Shown piece after piece: positions 52,879 to 62,067 of a DNA stretch of 64,000 nucleotides. The stretch spans positions 1 to 64,000 of the forward strand of contig DASPSJ010000041.1 in the NCBI GenBank assembly GCA_035623985.1. The letters run 5' to 3'. The translations under genes and the position numbers were made by a program. Every line of letters starts with the position of its first letter. Positions within the stretch are counted from its first letter, which is position 1. The notes under the pieces were generated by a model. The model searched no databases. It saw nothing but the letters and a program-made list of their open reading frames with translations, and was not told the DNA's origin. This DNA comes from DAHUYF01 sp035623985 (GTDB taxonomy: Bacteria; Pseudomonadota; Alphaproteobacteria; ATCC43930; CGMCC-115725).

Positions 52879-53609
52879 GCGCCATCCACCCCCTTCGGAG
52901 AGCGTGGGTTCTTTTTCGCGGGCCGGGAGAAGCGCGGCACGGCCCGGAAATCCCCTCCTCTGCCGGTTAATTCGGCGCCGCCGCGACGCGCCGCCGACGA
53001 AGCGGGCCCGAATTTATCCGGCGGGCGGCGACGGCGCGGCACAAGCCGGCGGCTTCGCTTCGAGCCGTTCCGTAAAAGATGCGAGTAAGTATGGTTAAAA
53101 ATAGATTGCTTTTTATTTAAACTTTCTTGCGGTTCATTCGGTATTTGTCTGAAATCTACCCCGAGGACGATGCCAAGGGGCTCATAATGAGCGCGTCAAT
53201 GCTTATCAACGGCAAAACGGCGACTGGCGCCTTCCAAGGGGCGCCGGCGGTTCCCGAGCCGGCGTGGCTGGGGAAAACCTGGTGGCGGCGCGTGCCGCTA
53301 CGCCGCCAGCGGCCGGCAACGACGTTTCAAAGGTGCCTTGCGCTTCACATCTTCGTCGCGCAGCGCGCCAGCGCCCTGGATTAGGACCGGCATCGCGGGT
53401 TTTTGTGGCGCGGCTGCGGCTCCCCTCCCGCGGCGCGCTTGGTGGGCGGCCGAGGAGCGGGTGTCCCCAACGACGCTCCTCGGCCGATCCTCCGCCCGGC
53501 CACTCGCCGGGCGCGTCCTTCGTGCGATCATCGATGGCGTTGCGCCGGAGCTTCGAGAGAAGAGCCGGCAGGAAACGCGCAGGAACTCGAAGGATATCGG
53601 GCGAAGACG
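52879..53609. other. about 730 bp without a supported gene, containing an AT-rich patch
   Basis: The stretch 53086-53130 is strikingly AT-rich for this genome (runs such as TTAAAAATAG and TTTTTATTTAAAC). The 85-codon frame after it (53127-53384) shows no family features and turns Arg-rich, so I do not call it. Confidence 0.45.
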
Positions 53610-54656
53610 TTAACGCTGAAGCGTCCGGTCGGACTGATTTGCGAACATCGGTCCGCCGGCTCGCGCGCCCACCGCGGGCGCATTGAAGTACTCGATCTGG
53701 TAAACCCGATCATAGTGGCCGAGCCGCGTGTGGATGAAGTTTCCCTCCCCATCCAGCGCAACCTCAGGCTTGACCGCCGACGACGTCGGACAGGTGACGT
53801 GGTTGCCGGCAACCGACGAGGATTTCACGCCGCCATTGGCGAAGAATTCGCGGTCAAAGACGCACTGCGCCGGAGGCGTGGCGTTCGAATAATGCTCGAC
53901 GCCGTGAAACAACTTTCGCCCGTCCGGCAGATAGATATACCTGTACTGGCCGTCATAATCGACTTCGCTGGCACGATCGCGCCGTGCGGTTTGCGCGGAA
54001 AGCGGCCGGCCTTGCGCATCCAATTCGAAAGTCGTGGTCACATGCGAGGCCCCGGACGCGCTGACATAATCGAGCGTCACTCCGTCGTCCGAGTACTCGG
54101 AGGTCATCTCGGATTGAACCCTGCCGTCGGCCAGACGGGTCAGCACCCGGACCGGCCGGCCAGCGCTTGAATTCGCGATTTCGACGCTCTTGCGGAGTTC
54201 GCCGTTCGTCCTGAACGCGGCGCCGACGAGGAAACCGGCTGCATCGTAGGCAAAGTCGATCGTTTCCGTCTCTTTGGCCGCGTAATTCTCGCGGACGATG
54301 CGGGTGATTTCCCGCCTTTCGCCATAGAAGTACGAGGCATGAAAGCTGGTGCTCGCCGTGTTCAGGTCGGTATCGGTCTCGTCTAGGATCCGCCCGTCCT
54401 CATGGAAGCGGGTAACGGTCCGGCGGCTGATCTCGGGCCCGGGGCCCGCCGCGATCCGAAAGGTGAGGGTTACCTGCTTCACGTGCCCGAGATAACCCAT
54501 CATCGCTGACGTCAGCGCCACGTCTTCGACCGGGAAGGAGAGGTAGGATTCCAGCCAGATCCGTTCCCCCGGCATGGTTGCCCCCGCATCCGGAGCGGTG
54601 GCGGCGAGCAAGCCGGCGACCAGCACGGCGATCGCCGCCAAGGGCGTTTTACGCAT
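53610..54656 (-). CDS. exported hypothetical protein with YD/MORN-like repeats
   Basis: A 348-residue protein with a signal peptide (MRKTPLAAIAVLVAGLLAAT) and repeated beta-hairpin-like units such as FAYDAAGFLVGAAFRTNGEL and FELDAQGRPLSAQT, resembling YD or toxin_15-type antitoxin repeats. Function unknown. The start at 54656 lies inside the end of the upstream small gene (8-nt overlap); a start at 54716 would lose the clean signal peptide. Confidence 0.7.
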   Translation of the reverse strand: MRKTPLAAIAVLVAGLLAATAPDAGATMPGERIWLESYLSFPVEDVALTSAMMGYLGHVKQVTLTFRIAAGPGPEISRRTVTRFHEDGRILDETDTDLNTASTSFHASYFYGERREITRIVRENYAAKETETIDFAYDAAGFLVGAAFRTNGELRKSVEIANSSAGRPVRVLTRLADGRVQSEMTSEYSDDGVTLDYVSASGASHVTTTFELDAQGRPLSAQTARRDRASEVDYDGQYRYIYLPDGRKLFHGVEHYSNATPPAQCVFDREFFANGGVKSSSVAGNHVTCPTSSAVKPEVALDGEGNFIHTRLGHYDRVYQIEYFNAPAVGARAGGPMFANQSDRTLQR

Positions 54657-54921
54657 CTCGGTCGATTTCGACGGAACTGCCCCCGCGGCGGGCGGAGGAG
54701 CGCAAATCCATTTCACGGCCGTTCCTGGAGCTCAGGTAAAGCGAAGCAACGGCGTCGCACTGGGCAGCGAGCTCGCCGAGCGCATCGCAAATGGCGGCGG
54801 CATCCGCCGTCTGGGCTAGCTGCCGCAGGCCCGCGGCCTCGGCCAGAAGATGCTCGGCCATGTCCCGGGTTTCCTCGAGCGAAGCGTGACCGGCAGGCTT
54901 GCGACGGCGTGCGAGATCCAC
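54649..54921 (-). CDS. small helical hypothetical protein
   Basis: A 90-residue protein, mostly helical (EETRDMAEHLLAEAAGLRQL), starting with GTG and preceded by AAGGAG at 6 nt, an excellent ribosome site. The stop overlaps the next gene by 8 nt, so the two form an operon. No family is recognised. Confidence 0.65.
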   Translation of the reverse strand: MDLARRRKPAGHASLEETRDMAEHLLAEAAGLRQLAQTADAAAICDALGELAAQCDAVASLYLSSRNGREMDLRSSARRGGSSVEIDRDA

Positions 54922-55223
54922 AGCCGCTCCTTGGCGCTGGTGGGAGGTTCAACACTGTCCCAGACAAGCATTAAGACTCATTGAACGGATAAGGGCGCGT
55001 TTCGTTCGGTCGGAATGGTCGACGGAGCGACGCTCCTTTCGCGTGTAAACGGGCAGAGGACCGACTGCGAATCGCCTCGCGCCCCTTTCGCCGGCGATTC
55101 CTATTCAAGCGAGTATCAGCATGGATTTCCTACGCTTCCTTGTGTTCCCGCCGGGATCGTCCTTCGAGCGATAGGTCTTGACCGGGGCTTGTGCTGCGCC
55201 CGGCGGCCTGCCACACCCGTGGC
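54922..55223. other. 302-bp divergent gap, no gene seen
   Basis: It separates the small helical gene (minus) from the membrane protein gene (plus). Promoters for both should lie here; no convincing -35/-10 pair found. Confidence 0.4.
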
Positions 55224-55934
55224 ATGACCAAGTCTCAAGGTCCCGACGCGGATACCGGTGCGGCCAGGGGTTGGCGCGCGGGTTTCTTCCCGCTGCTCCT
55301 GGGCGGTTTGCTCGTCGGCCTATCGGTGCCGCGGCTCATGGCCGAAATCGCCTTGCTACCGGGCAATCATCTGCTCGACGCCGTGCAGCGTGGCGCGCGG
55401 CTGGGCGCCGGCGACCTTCAGAAGCTGATCGCGACGCAACGGCGCGCATTGGCCTGGACCGGGTCGGCGCGGATTCGGATCGATCTCGCCTCGGCGGAAA
55501 TCTCGGCCGTCGACAACGAGCCGGGAGGAAGCGCATCCGACAATCAGACAATGGCGCGTGCGATAGAGGACCTGCGCGCCGGCCTCGTGCAGGCGCCGGC
55601 GGATCCCGAAGCCTGGACGCGCGCTGCTTACGCCGGAATCGCCGAAGGACAGCCGGCGCGGCAGATCGTGCCCATCTTGGCCATGGCGATCGAAACCGCC
55701 CCGATCGCGCCCGGGCTTATCTTTCCCAGGCTCGAACTTTGCCTCGTCGAATGGCCATATCTTTCCGAAGCGGTTCGCGCATTGGTTGACGAACAGATCC
55801 GCATCGCCTGGCGCCAATCGCCGGAGCATCTCGCCGGACTGGCGGCGGCGACCGGACGCAAAGACGCCGTCCGCGAAGCACTGGAAGAAAGCGATCGCGC
55901 CGCATTCGACGGCATCGCCAATCCTGCCAAGTAA
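55224..55934 (+). CDS. hypothetical membrane-anchored protein with TPR-like helices
   Basis: A 236-residue protein with one N-terminal membrane helix (AGFFPLLLGGLLVGLSVPRL) and helical pairs resembling tetratricopeptide repeats (DLRAGLVQAPADPEAWTRAA). It lies convergent with the O-antigen ligase, whose 3' end is 4 bp away, and may serve the same surface-polysaccharide process. The ATG at 55224 is given; GTG at 55191 is possible, and neither has a clear ribosome site. Confidence 0.65.
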   Translation: MTKSQGPDADTGAARGWRAGFFPLLLGGLLVGLSVPRLMAEIALLPGNHLLDAVQRGARLGAGDLQKLIATQRRALAWTGSARIRIDLASAEISAVDNEPGGSASDNQTMARAIEDLRAGLVQAPADPEAWTRAAYAGIAEGQPARQIVPILAMAIETAPIAPGLIFPRLELCLVEWPYLSEAVRALVDEQIRIAWRQSPEHLAGLAAATGRKDAVREALEESDRAAFDGIANPAK

Positions 55935-55938
55935 GATT

Positions 55939-57375
55939 CTAGCCGGAGCGCCGGCGCGGCCAGGATTGAACCGCCGCTGCTCCCATGATGAAGGCGTAGG
56001 TGGCGGCTATGGCCGGGATCTGCAGGCCGAAATCGACCATGGAGTGACAGGCGACGAGCGTGGTCGCGCCGATCCCGATCGCGGGATAGACGGCGTCGCG
56101 ACGGCGGCGATTGACGCCGAGGATGCAGCGAGCGAGAAGCGCCAGGGCGCTTAGGACCAGCGCAAATGCCGCCGGTATGCCGAGTTCCAGCGCGTTCTCG
56201 AGATAGGTATTATGCGCCTTGTCCCAATGGCCCTTGATCTGCTCGGTCTGGGCGAGGCGAAAAACCTCTTCGAATGTGCCATAACCGGTGCCGAGCCAGG
56301 GGCGCCGCGCGATTTGCTGCCGCGTGATCTCATACACCAGCGGGCGTCCCTCGTTTTCCAATTCGGTTCTGGCGATGCGCTCGGCGACCGGGCCGCCGCT
56401 AAACCCGATAAAAATCACGGTGCCGACGATGATCACGCCGCCGATCGCCATGACATGACGGCGCCTCAGCGTCCGCGAGGCCGCGACGGCGGCGATGAGC
56501 GCCGCGAGGCCCGCGAAGGAGCTGAGCACCCCGGCCCGCGAATCCGTCAGCAAGAGCGCCGTGATCAACGCAAACCAGCCCGGCAACAGCACGCCGCGCC
56601 AGCTCGAGAGGAGCTTCAGCAGGTTGACGAGCCAATCCCGCGGCGCCGCCGCGCCGGCGGCCGAGGACGACAATTGCTTTATCAGCATCCCCGACGCGCA
56701 GACCAATCCGAGACCGGCGTAAGTGGCGTAATTGTTGCGGTTGATGAAAGTGCTGGTCACCGAATTGAGATAGTATTTCTTGGGAAACCACAGCACCATC
56801 TGCGCGCCGGTGAAATGATCGAGCAGTCCGTAGCAGGCGTAGGCGAAGGCGGCGACGCTCAGACCAAGAAACGCCATCTCGGCGCGCTCGCGGGCGTGAC
56901 AGAGCTGAAAGGCAAGCCAGAATATTCCGGCATAGCTTAACAATCGGATGGCCGCGGACACCGTGTTGAAGGGATCGATCGATATGGCGCCGCTCACGGG
57001 GGTGCCGAGCGCGGCTCCGGCGGCCCGCCATAGCGGATGATGCCACGCCTCCGGCGTAAAGGCGGATGCCTGGATCGCGATCCAGGCAATCGCCGCGGCG
57101 AAGGGCAAGAACCACGGCCAGGTGGGCCCGAGACGTTCCATGGGCACTGCGTTCGGGCGAAGCTGCATCGCGCCATAAGCCAGCAGCAGCAATCCCGTAA
57201 TCCCGGCGATAATCCACCAGCTCATGGGATAGACCGAGCCCAGAGGAAGCGGCGAGCCGATCACCAGCGCGATCAGGACATAGAACAGCCCGGCGGCAAT
57301 GCGGTCCACCCCGCCCTTCGCCCGGATGGCGGCGGCTTGCTGCACGGCCTTCGGCGCGCTTGCGGGCACCCGCAC
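55939..57375 (-). CDS. O-antigen ligase family protein
   Basis: A 478-residue polytopic protein with 11-12 helices and the Wzy_C domain. The large periplasmic loop near the C-terminus holds RPLVYEITRQQIARRPWLGTGYGTFE and HNTYLENALELG, with the conserved Arg and His of WaaL/Wzy ligases. It joins or polymerises surface polysaccharide units. It is 13 bp after the FecR-domain gene, likely one transcript. Confidence 0.92.
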   Translation of the reverse strand: MRVPASAPKAVQQAAAIRAKGGVDRIAAGLFYVLIALVIGSPLPLGSVYPMSWWIIAGITGLLLLAYGAMQLRPNAVPMERLGPTWPWFLPFAAAIAWIAIQASAFTPEAWHHPLWRAAGAALGTPVSGAISIDPFNTVSAAIRLLSYAGIFWLAFQLCHARERAEMAFLGLSVAAFAYACYGLLDHFTGAQMVLWFPKKYYLNSVTSTFINRNNYATYAGLGLVCASGMLIKQLSSSAAGAAAPRDWLVNLLKLLSSWRGVLLPGWFALITALLLTDSRAGVLSSFAGLAALIAAVAASRTLRRRHVMAIGGVIIVGTVIFIGFSGGPVAERIARTELENEGRPLVYEITRQQIARRPWLGTGYGTFEEVFRLAQTEQIKGHWDKAHNTYLENALELGIPAAFALVLSALALLARCILGVNRRRRDAVYPAIGIGATTLVACHSMVDFGLQIPAIAATYAFIMGAAAVQSWPRRRSG

Positions 57376-57388
57376 CCTGACGCCCGGA

Positions 57389-58096
57389 CTAGCGTAAGGT
57401 CGGGCTCACCGGAAACGGCTGGAACGGGTGGGTTTCCGGCGTGCTTCTCAGCAACAGCGCGAAGTTCCCGCCGATCAGGGCATCCATCATGGCAACCAGC
57501 GCGTCGATCGTCGACTTGTCGTCGGACGAGCTCGGATCGGTCGAGTTAATCATCGTGAAATAGGAGCCTCGGCCGTAGCTTTTCGGTTGCCCATCGGCAG
57601 ACGAGCCGAAAACCTCGCCATCGACGATCTGGACGATGGTCTTGTCGTTCAGCACCGTGAAATTGAACGAGGTGCCGCGCACGCCGAGAGTGCCGTTCGG
57701 CGTCTTTATCGTGTAGTCCTGATGGGCCATGCGGCCGGTTGCGAAGCGGAACACGCCTTCGCTCACCGACAAGAAGAAGGCGCCCTTGCTCGGATCCGGG
57801 TCGTAAACGAATTTGTCGAGAACCACGCGCGCTCTCGGTCCGAGCCGAAGCTTTGTCCCGTCGACAAACTCGATTTCCGAAGCCGCGTCGGGGGCGGTGG
57901 TGATGAGCTCGTTCTGCGCAACGTCGTCATGGATGACGAGCTGACGCACCTCCGTCTCGAGCGTACCGGTCACGGTCCGCACGACGATCACCGTCTGGCC
58001 GATGCCTTCGGCACGCGCCGGGCCGAGCGCGGCCACCATCATGAGCGCAACTATAGATATTGCAGTCCTGACAGCCCGCCCTGATGTACGCTTCAT
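57389..58096 (-). CDS. exported FecR-domain protein
   Basis: A 235-residue protein with a signal peptide (to about ARAEG) and a FecR-type beta domain (ELITTAPDAASEIEFVDGTKLRLGPRARV in family terms, and TPNGTLGVRGTSFNF). FecR-domain proteins without a sigma factor often pair with CHASE2 cyclases, as here. The ATG at 58096 is preferred over 58114 because GGGAGAG lies about 7 nt upstream. Confidence 0.92.
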   Translation of the reverse strand: MKRTSGRAVRTAISIVALMMVAALGPARAEGIGQTVIVVRTVTGTLETEVRQLVIHDDVAQNELITTAPDAASEIEFVDGTKLRLGPRARVVLDKFVYDPDPSKGAFFLSVSEGVFRFATGRMAHQDYTIKTPNGTLGVRGTSFNFTVLNDKTIVQIVDGEVFGSSADGQPKSYGRGSYFTMINSTDPSSSDDKSTIDALVAMMDALIGGNFALLLRSTPETHPFQPFPVSPTLR

Positions 58097-58148
58097 TTTT
58101 GCGCTCTCCCTCAAAAATGAGGGTTCTTCTAGTCAAGCGTGAGCACCT

Positions 58149-58176
58149 ATACTATCGCGTTATTCGAATTTCGCAA
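58149..58176 (-). promoter_or_regulatory. candidate promoter of the FecR-ligase operon
   Basis: Minus strand TTGCGA, 16-nt spacer, TAGTAT. A TATACT on the plus strand at nearly the same place (58148-58153) may serve the divergent cyclase. Confidence 0.4.
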
Positions 58177-58247
58177 TGAATTTAGAGGCGAGCGATCGTG
58201 ACGAAGACGGCGGAGGATATCGGACTCGGCGATAATCGGAGCGCCTG

Positions 58248-60473
58248 ATGGGCCGGTGGCGAAACATGGCGCTGTCGACGCTCGTTCTCCTGCTGGCATT
58301 GGCCCTGCGCATCGTCGACCCGCCGGTCGTGAAGGAGCTGGAGCTGCGCACCTTCGACCTGCTGCAGGAGTTGAAGCCGCGGCACTACACGCCCCTTCCC
58401 GTTCGCGTCGTGGATATCGACGACGCCAGCCTAGAGCGTCTCGGACAGTGGCCGTGGCCGCGCACGACGCTGGCGGAGCTGATCGACCGTTTGAACACGC
58501 TGGGCGCCGCCGCCATTGGGCTCGATATCGTCCTTGCCGAACCCGATCGCACGTCGCCGGCGCGCAGCCTGCAGCAACTGCCCGACGCTCCTGAAGACGT
58601 CGCGCAGTGGCTCGCGAAGCTGCCCGACCACGATCGTATCTTGGCCGAAACGATCCGCACCGCGCCTGTGGTGACCGGCTTTGCCTTGACCACCGAGGGC
58701 GGCGGCCGCGCGCCGGCGCTGCAGGCGGGCTGGGTTTCGGCCGGAGATGAGCCGGCGCCCTTCGTGGCCTCTTATGACGGCGCCGTCGCGAGCCTGCCCG
58801 AAATTGAAGCCGCTGCCGCGGGAAACGGCAGTCTTAACCTTGTCACGGACCGGGACCGGCGCGTTCGGCGCGTTCCTTTGATCGTGCGCTACCGGGACAC
58901 CCTCTATCCGACGCTGGTCGCGGAGTCGCTTCGCGTCGCCCAGGGAGCGCCGAGCTATCTCGTCAAGGCGTCCGGAGCAAGCGGGGTCGTCTCCTTCGGA
59001 GAGCGAACCGGCATCGTCGGCGTCAAGATCGGCGGACTATCCGCCGAGACCGACAGCGGCGGCGAGGTCTGGCTTTATGACACCGGCCACGTTCCGCAGC
59101 GCACCGTGCCGGCCTGGCGCGTCATGGACGGCAGCGCGACGGCGAGCGACATTCAAGGGGCCATCGTCCTCATCGGCGCCGGCGCGGCCGGTCTGAACGA
59201 CCTGAAAGCGACGCCCCTGCACGCGGCCGTCCTCGGCGTGGAAATCGACGCCGAGATCCTCGAGCAAATTATATTGCAGGATTTTCTGCGGCGGCCGGAT
59301 TGGGCGGCGGGAGCGGAATTGCTCTATATCCTGGTTCTCGGCGCCGCGCTCATCCTTGCCTTGCCTCGCTTCGGCGCCGCCGTGAGCGCGGCGTTCGCGG
59401 CGACCGTGCTGGCCGCGGCATTGGCGTTTTCCTGGTACTCCTTCGCCTCGCTGAAGCTGCTGTTCGATCCCATCTATCCCGCGATCTCGGTGATCTCGGT
59501 CTATCTCTGCGCGTCGCTCGTCAACCAGCTTCAAACCGAGGCCGACAAGCGGCGCATACGAAACGCCTTCAGCCATTACCTTGCGCCGGCTCTGGTCGAG
59601 CAGCTCGTCCGGGACCCTTCGAAACTTCGGCTGGGGGGCGAGCTTCGGCATATGACCTTTCTCTTTTCGGACATTCGCGGATTCACCTCGCTCGCCGAGC
59701 AATGCAAGTCGCGCCCCGAAGCCGTGACCGAGCTCGTCAACCGCTTCACGACCCGGATGACCCGGGCGATTTTCGATCACGGCGGCACGATCGACAAATA
59801 CATGGGCGATTGCGTGATGGCCTTCTGGAACGCGCCGGTCGGTAACGAAGATCACGCCGCGGCGGCCTGCGCCGCGTCCTTGGCCATGCGCCGCGCGCTG
59901 AAGCAGCTCAACGAGGAACTTGCCGGAGAAACCTCGGCCGTCCAGCTCGCCAACGGCGAACGGGTGAGCATCCGCCTCGAGGCCGGCATCGGCATCAACA
60001 CCGGCGAATGCATTGTCGGCAATCTCGGCTCCGAGATGCATTTCAACTATTCCGTCCTTGGCGATGCCGTCAATCTGGCCTCGCGGCTCGAAGGCGAATC
60101 CAAGGTCTATGGCGTTCCGATCGTCATCGGCGAGGAGACGGAAAAGCTGGCGAAGGGCTTCGCGACATTGGAGCTCGACAATGTTCCGGTGAAGGGCAAG
60201 CGCGAGTTGACCCGGATCTATGCGCTCCTCGGCGACCGCACGCTTGGCGAGGATCCCGTCTTTCTCACCTTTCGCGCGCACCACATGAAAATGCTTGCCG
60301 CCTATCGCGACCAGCAATGGCGCGCGGCGCGAGAGCTGGTCGCGATCTGCCGCAAGTTCTACCTCGACGATCTGGCGCAGCTCTATGACCTCTATCTCGC
60401 GCGCATTGCCGCCAATGAGCACAGGTCCGCCGCTCTCGCCGACCGCGAGCTGCCGGCCGACACCTCGTCCTAG
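58248..60473 (+). CDS. CHASE2 domain adenylate/guanylate cyclase
   Basis: A 741-residue class III cyclase. A first membrane helix at the N-terminus, a large periplasmic CHASE2 sensor (about 30-340; VVDIDDASLERLGQWPWPR), three helices (about 350-420), then the catalytic domain (about 460-640): metal Asp in FLFSDIRGFTSLAE and the second Asp in KYMGDCVMAFWNAP, then NTGECIVGNLGS and the transition-state region LGDAVNLASRLEG. It makes cAMP or cGMP on an envelope signal. It is divergent from the FecR gene. Confidence 0.94.
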   Translation: MGRWRNMALSTLVLLLALALRIVDPPVVKELELRTFDLLQELKPRHYTPLPVRVVDIDDASLERLGQWPWPRTTLAELIDRLNTLGAAAIGLDIVLAEPDRTSPARSLQQLPDAPEDVAQWLAKLPDHDRILAETIRTAPVVTGFALTTEGGGRAPALQAGWVSAGDEPAPFVASYDGAVASLPEIEAAAAGNGSLNLVTDRDRRVRRVPLIVRYRDTLYPTLVAESLRVAQGAPSYLVKASGASGVVSFGERTGIVGVKIGGLSAETDSGGEVWLYDTGHVPQRTVPAWRVMDGSATASDIQGAIVLIGAGAAGLNDLKATPLHAAVLGVEIDAEILEQIILQDFLRRPDWAAGAELLYILVLGAALILALPRFGAAVSAAFAATVLAAALAFSWYSFASLKLLFDPIYPAISVISVYLCASLVNQLQTEADKRRIRNAFSHYLAPALVEQLVRDPSKLRLGGELRHMTFLFSDIRGFTSLAEQCKSRPEAVTELVNRFTTRMTRAIFDHGGTIDKYMGDCVMAFWNAPVGNEDHAAAACAASLAMRRALKQLNEELAGETSAVQLANGERVSIRLEAGIGINTGECIVGNLGSEMHFNYSVLGDAVNLASRLEGESKVYGVPIVIGEETEKLAKGFATLELDNVPVKGKRELTRIYALLGDRTLGEDPVFLTFRAHHMKMLAAYRDQQWRAARELVAICRKFYLDDLAQLYDLYLARIAANEHRSAALADRELPADTSS

Positions 60474-60596
60474 CTGCCATCGGCAAGACCGCGACGCGGC
60501 GGATCGAGGGGCCGGCGCGCCGGATTTGCCGCGGCGTCGCCGGCGCCTCATACTGTCGCGCCGGCCGGATCTTCCCGGCCGCGGCGGGAGCAAGCC

Positions 60597-61145
60597 ATGG
60601 TCGACATCCTCTTGCGCAATTGGTGGGCGCTGGCGCTGCGCGGCGTGGCGGCGCTGATCTTCGGCGTTCTCGCCTTCCTTTGGCCGGGCATCACGCTGAC
60701 CGTGCTGATCTGGATCTTCGCCGCCTACATGCTGGTCGACGGCGTTCTTGCCGTGGTCGCCGGGCTCAGGGCGGCACAGCAGGGCAAGCGATGGTGGCCC
60801 TTTGCCGTCGAAGGCGTCCTCGACCTCATCGCCGGCGCCATCGCCTTTCTCTGGCCCGGCATCGCCTTGCTGACCTTCATCTACCTCATCGCTTTCTGGG
60901 CGATCCTCTCGGGCGTGGTGCTGCTCGCGGCGGCGGTGCAACTGCGGCGCATGCATGGCGAGAGCCTGCTCATCCTCGGCGGCCTGCTGTCGCTGGCTTG
61001 GGGCGTCATTTTCCTCTTCTGGCCGATGGCCGGCGCGCTGGCGATTGCCTGGTGGATCGGCGCCTACGCCTTCCTGTTCGGCGCCGTCATGGTGACGTTC
61101 GCGCTCCGCCTGCGCCGCCGCTGGCGCGACATGACTGCGACCTGA
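60597..61145 (+). CDS. HdeD-family membrane protein
   Basis: A 182-residue protein with six helices in two to three repeats (GVLAFLWPGITLTVLIWIFAAYMLVDGV-like units; AFLWPGIALLTFIYLIAFWAI). It matches the DUF308/HdeD acid-resistance family. The role in acid stress is inferred from E. coli HdeD. It stands alone, with the gap before it GC-rich and palindromic. Confidence 0.9.
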   Translation: MVDILLRNWWALALRGVAALIFGVLAFLWPGITLTVLIWIFAAYMLVDGVLAVVAGLRAAQQGKRWWPFAVEGVLDLIAGAIAFLWPGIALLTFIYLIAFWAILSGVVLLAAAVQLRRMHGESLLILGGLLSLAWGVIFLFWPMAGALAIAWWIGAYAFLFGAVMVTFALRLRRRWRDMTAT

Positions 61146-61185
61146 CGCGCGGCGCCCTCGAACAAGGCGGCGTTTCTGCTGCCGG

Positions 61186-62043
61186 CTAAAGCTCGTGCTC
61201 GACCTCCACCGGCGGCGGCAGGCGCCGCTCGGGGGCGGGCTCGACCCGCGGCTGCTCGTCGACGGGGTGGGCGGCGCGCCTCACCGCCCAGGACATTTTC
61301 GGCGCCTCCGGTTTTCCGGCCTGCCGCAGCAGACGCAGGATATTGCCGCCGACGATCAGGGCTTCCTTCTCCGGGGGCAGGCCGAGCAGGCGGATCTTGT
61401 GCAGCTCGAGCCCGGGATGAAGCCAGGGGCCGTCGGAGCCGAACAGCACCTTGTGCGCTCCGGCGCGCGCCACCGCCTGCACGATGTAGTCGAAGCGTCG
61501 CACGCTGGAGGTGTCGGCGTAGACGTTGGGATAGCGCACAATTTGGTCCACAACTTGCTGATGCACTCGCCAGTCGTCGGCAAAGCTGCCGAGATGCGGG
61601 ATGATGAAATTCACCTCGGGATAGCTCGGCGCCAGCATGTCCACGACATAGGCTTGGCCCGCCACGTCGAAGAGGATGGGCAGGCGGAAGGCGCGGGCGG
61701 TCTCGCAGATCTCGCGCGTCGCCATCGCCTCGTGCCCGTGCACCTTGATGCCGCGGAATCCCCAGCGCGTCACGGCGCGTTCGACCATCGCGAAGATGCG
61801 GCCCGCGTCGCGCGCTGCATGCACGAAGGCGAAGCCGATCAGCCGGCTCGGATGGCGCGCGACGATGCGCGACAACTCCAGATTGGCCTGGGCGTAGTTG
61901 CTGTGAAAGGGCGCGAAGACCACCGTCCGCGCGATGCCTGCCGCCCGCGCGCGTCGCAGATAGGGCTCGATGGGCGCGTCCGTGTTCCAGGGCGCGGTCA
62001 TGATGTCGCCTTTTCCGGCGTGGCAGTGGCAATCGATGATCAT
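61186..62043 (-). CDS. amidohydrolase-family protein (ACMSD-like TIM barrel)
   Basis: A 285-residue metal-dependent hydrolase: IIDCHCHAG gives the HxH-type metal site, GIKVHGH a further His and LFGSDGPWLHPG the catalytic Asp. Related proteins act as decarboxylases or lactonases on aromatic-derived acids. GGAGGAG precedes the start. The M20 dipeptidase gene is immediately upstream on the same strand (24 bp), suggesting co-transcription. Substrate unknown. Confidence 0.9.
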   Translation of the reverse strand: MIIDCHCHAGKGDIMTAPWNTDAPIEPYLRRARAAGIARTVVFAPFHSNYAQANLELSRIVARHPSRLIGFAFVHAARDAGRIFAMVERAVTRWGFRGIKVHGHEAMATREICETARAFRLPILFDVAGQAYVVDMLAPSYPEVNFIIPHLGSFADDWRVHQQVVDQIVRYPNVYADTSSVRRFDYIVQAVARAGAHKVLFGSDGPWLHPGLELHKIRLLGLPPEKEALIVGGNILRLLRQAGKPEAPKMSWAVRRAAHPVDEQPRVEPAPERRLPPPVEVEHEL

Positions 62044-62067
62044 GGTCGGCTCCTCCAGGCGGCGCGC

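Noticed and set aside
53127..53384. 85-codon frame after the AT-rich patch
   Set aside because: No ribosome site, no family features and Arg-rich second half; it looks like chance in GC-rich DNA.
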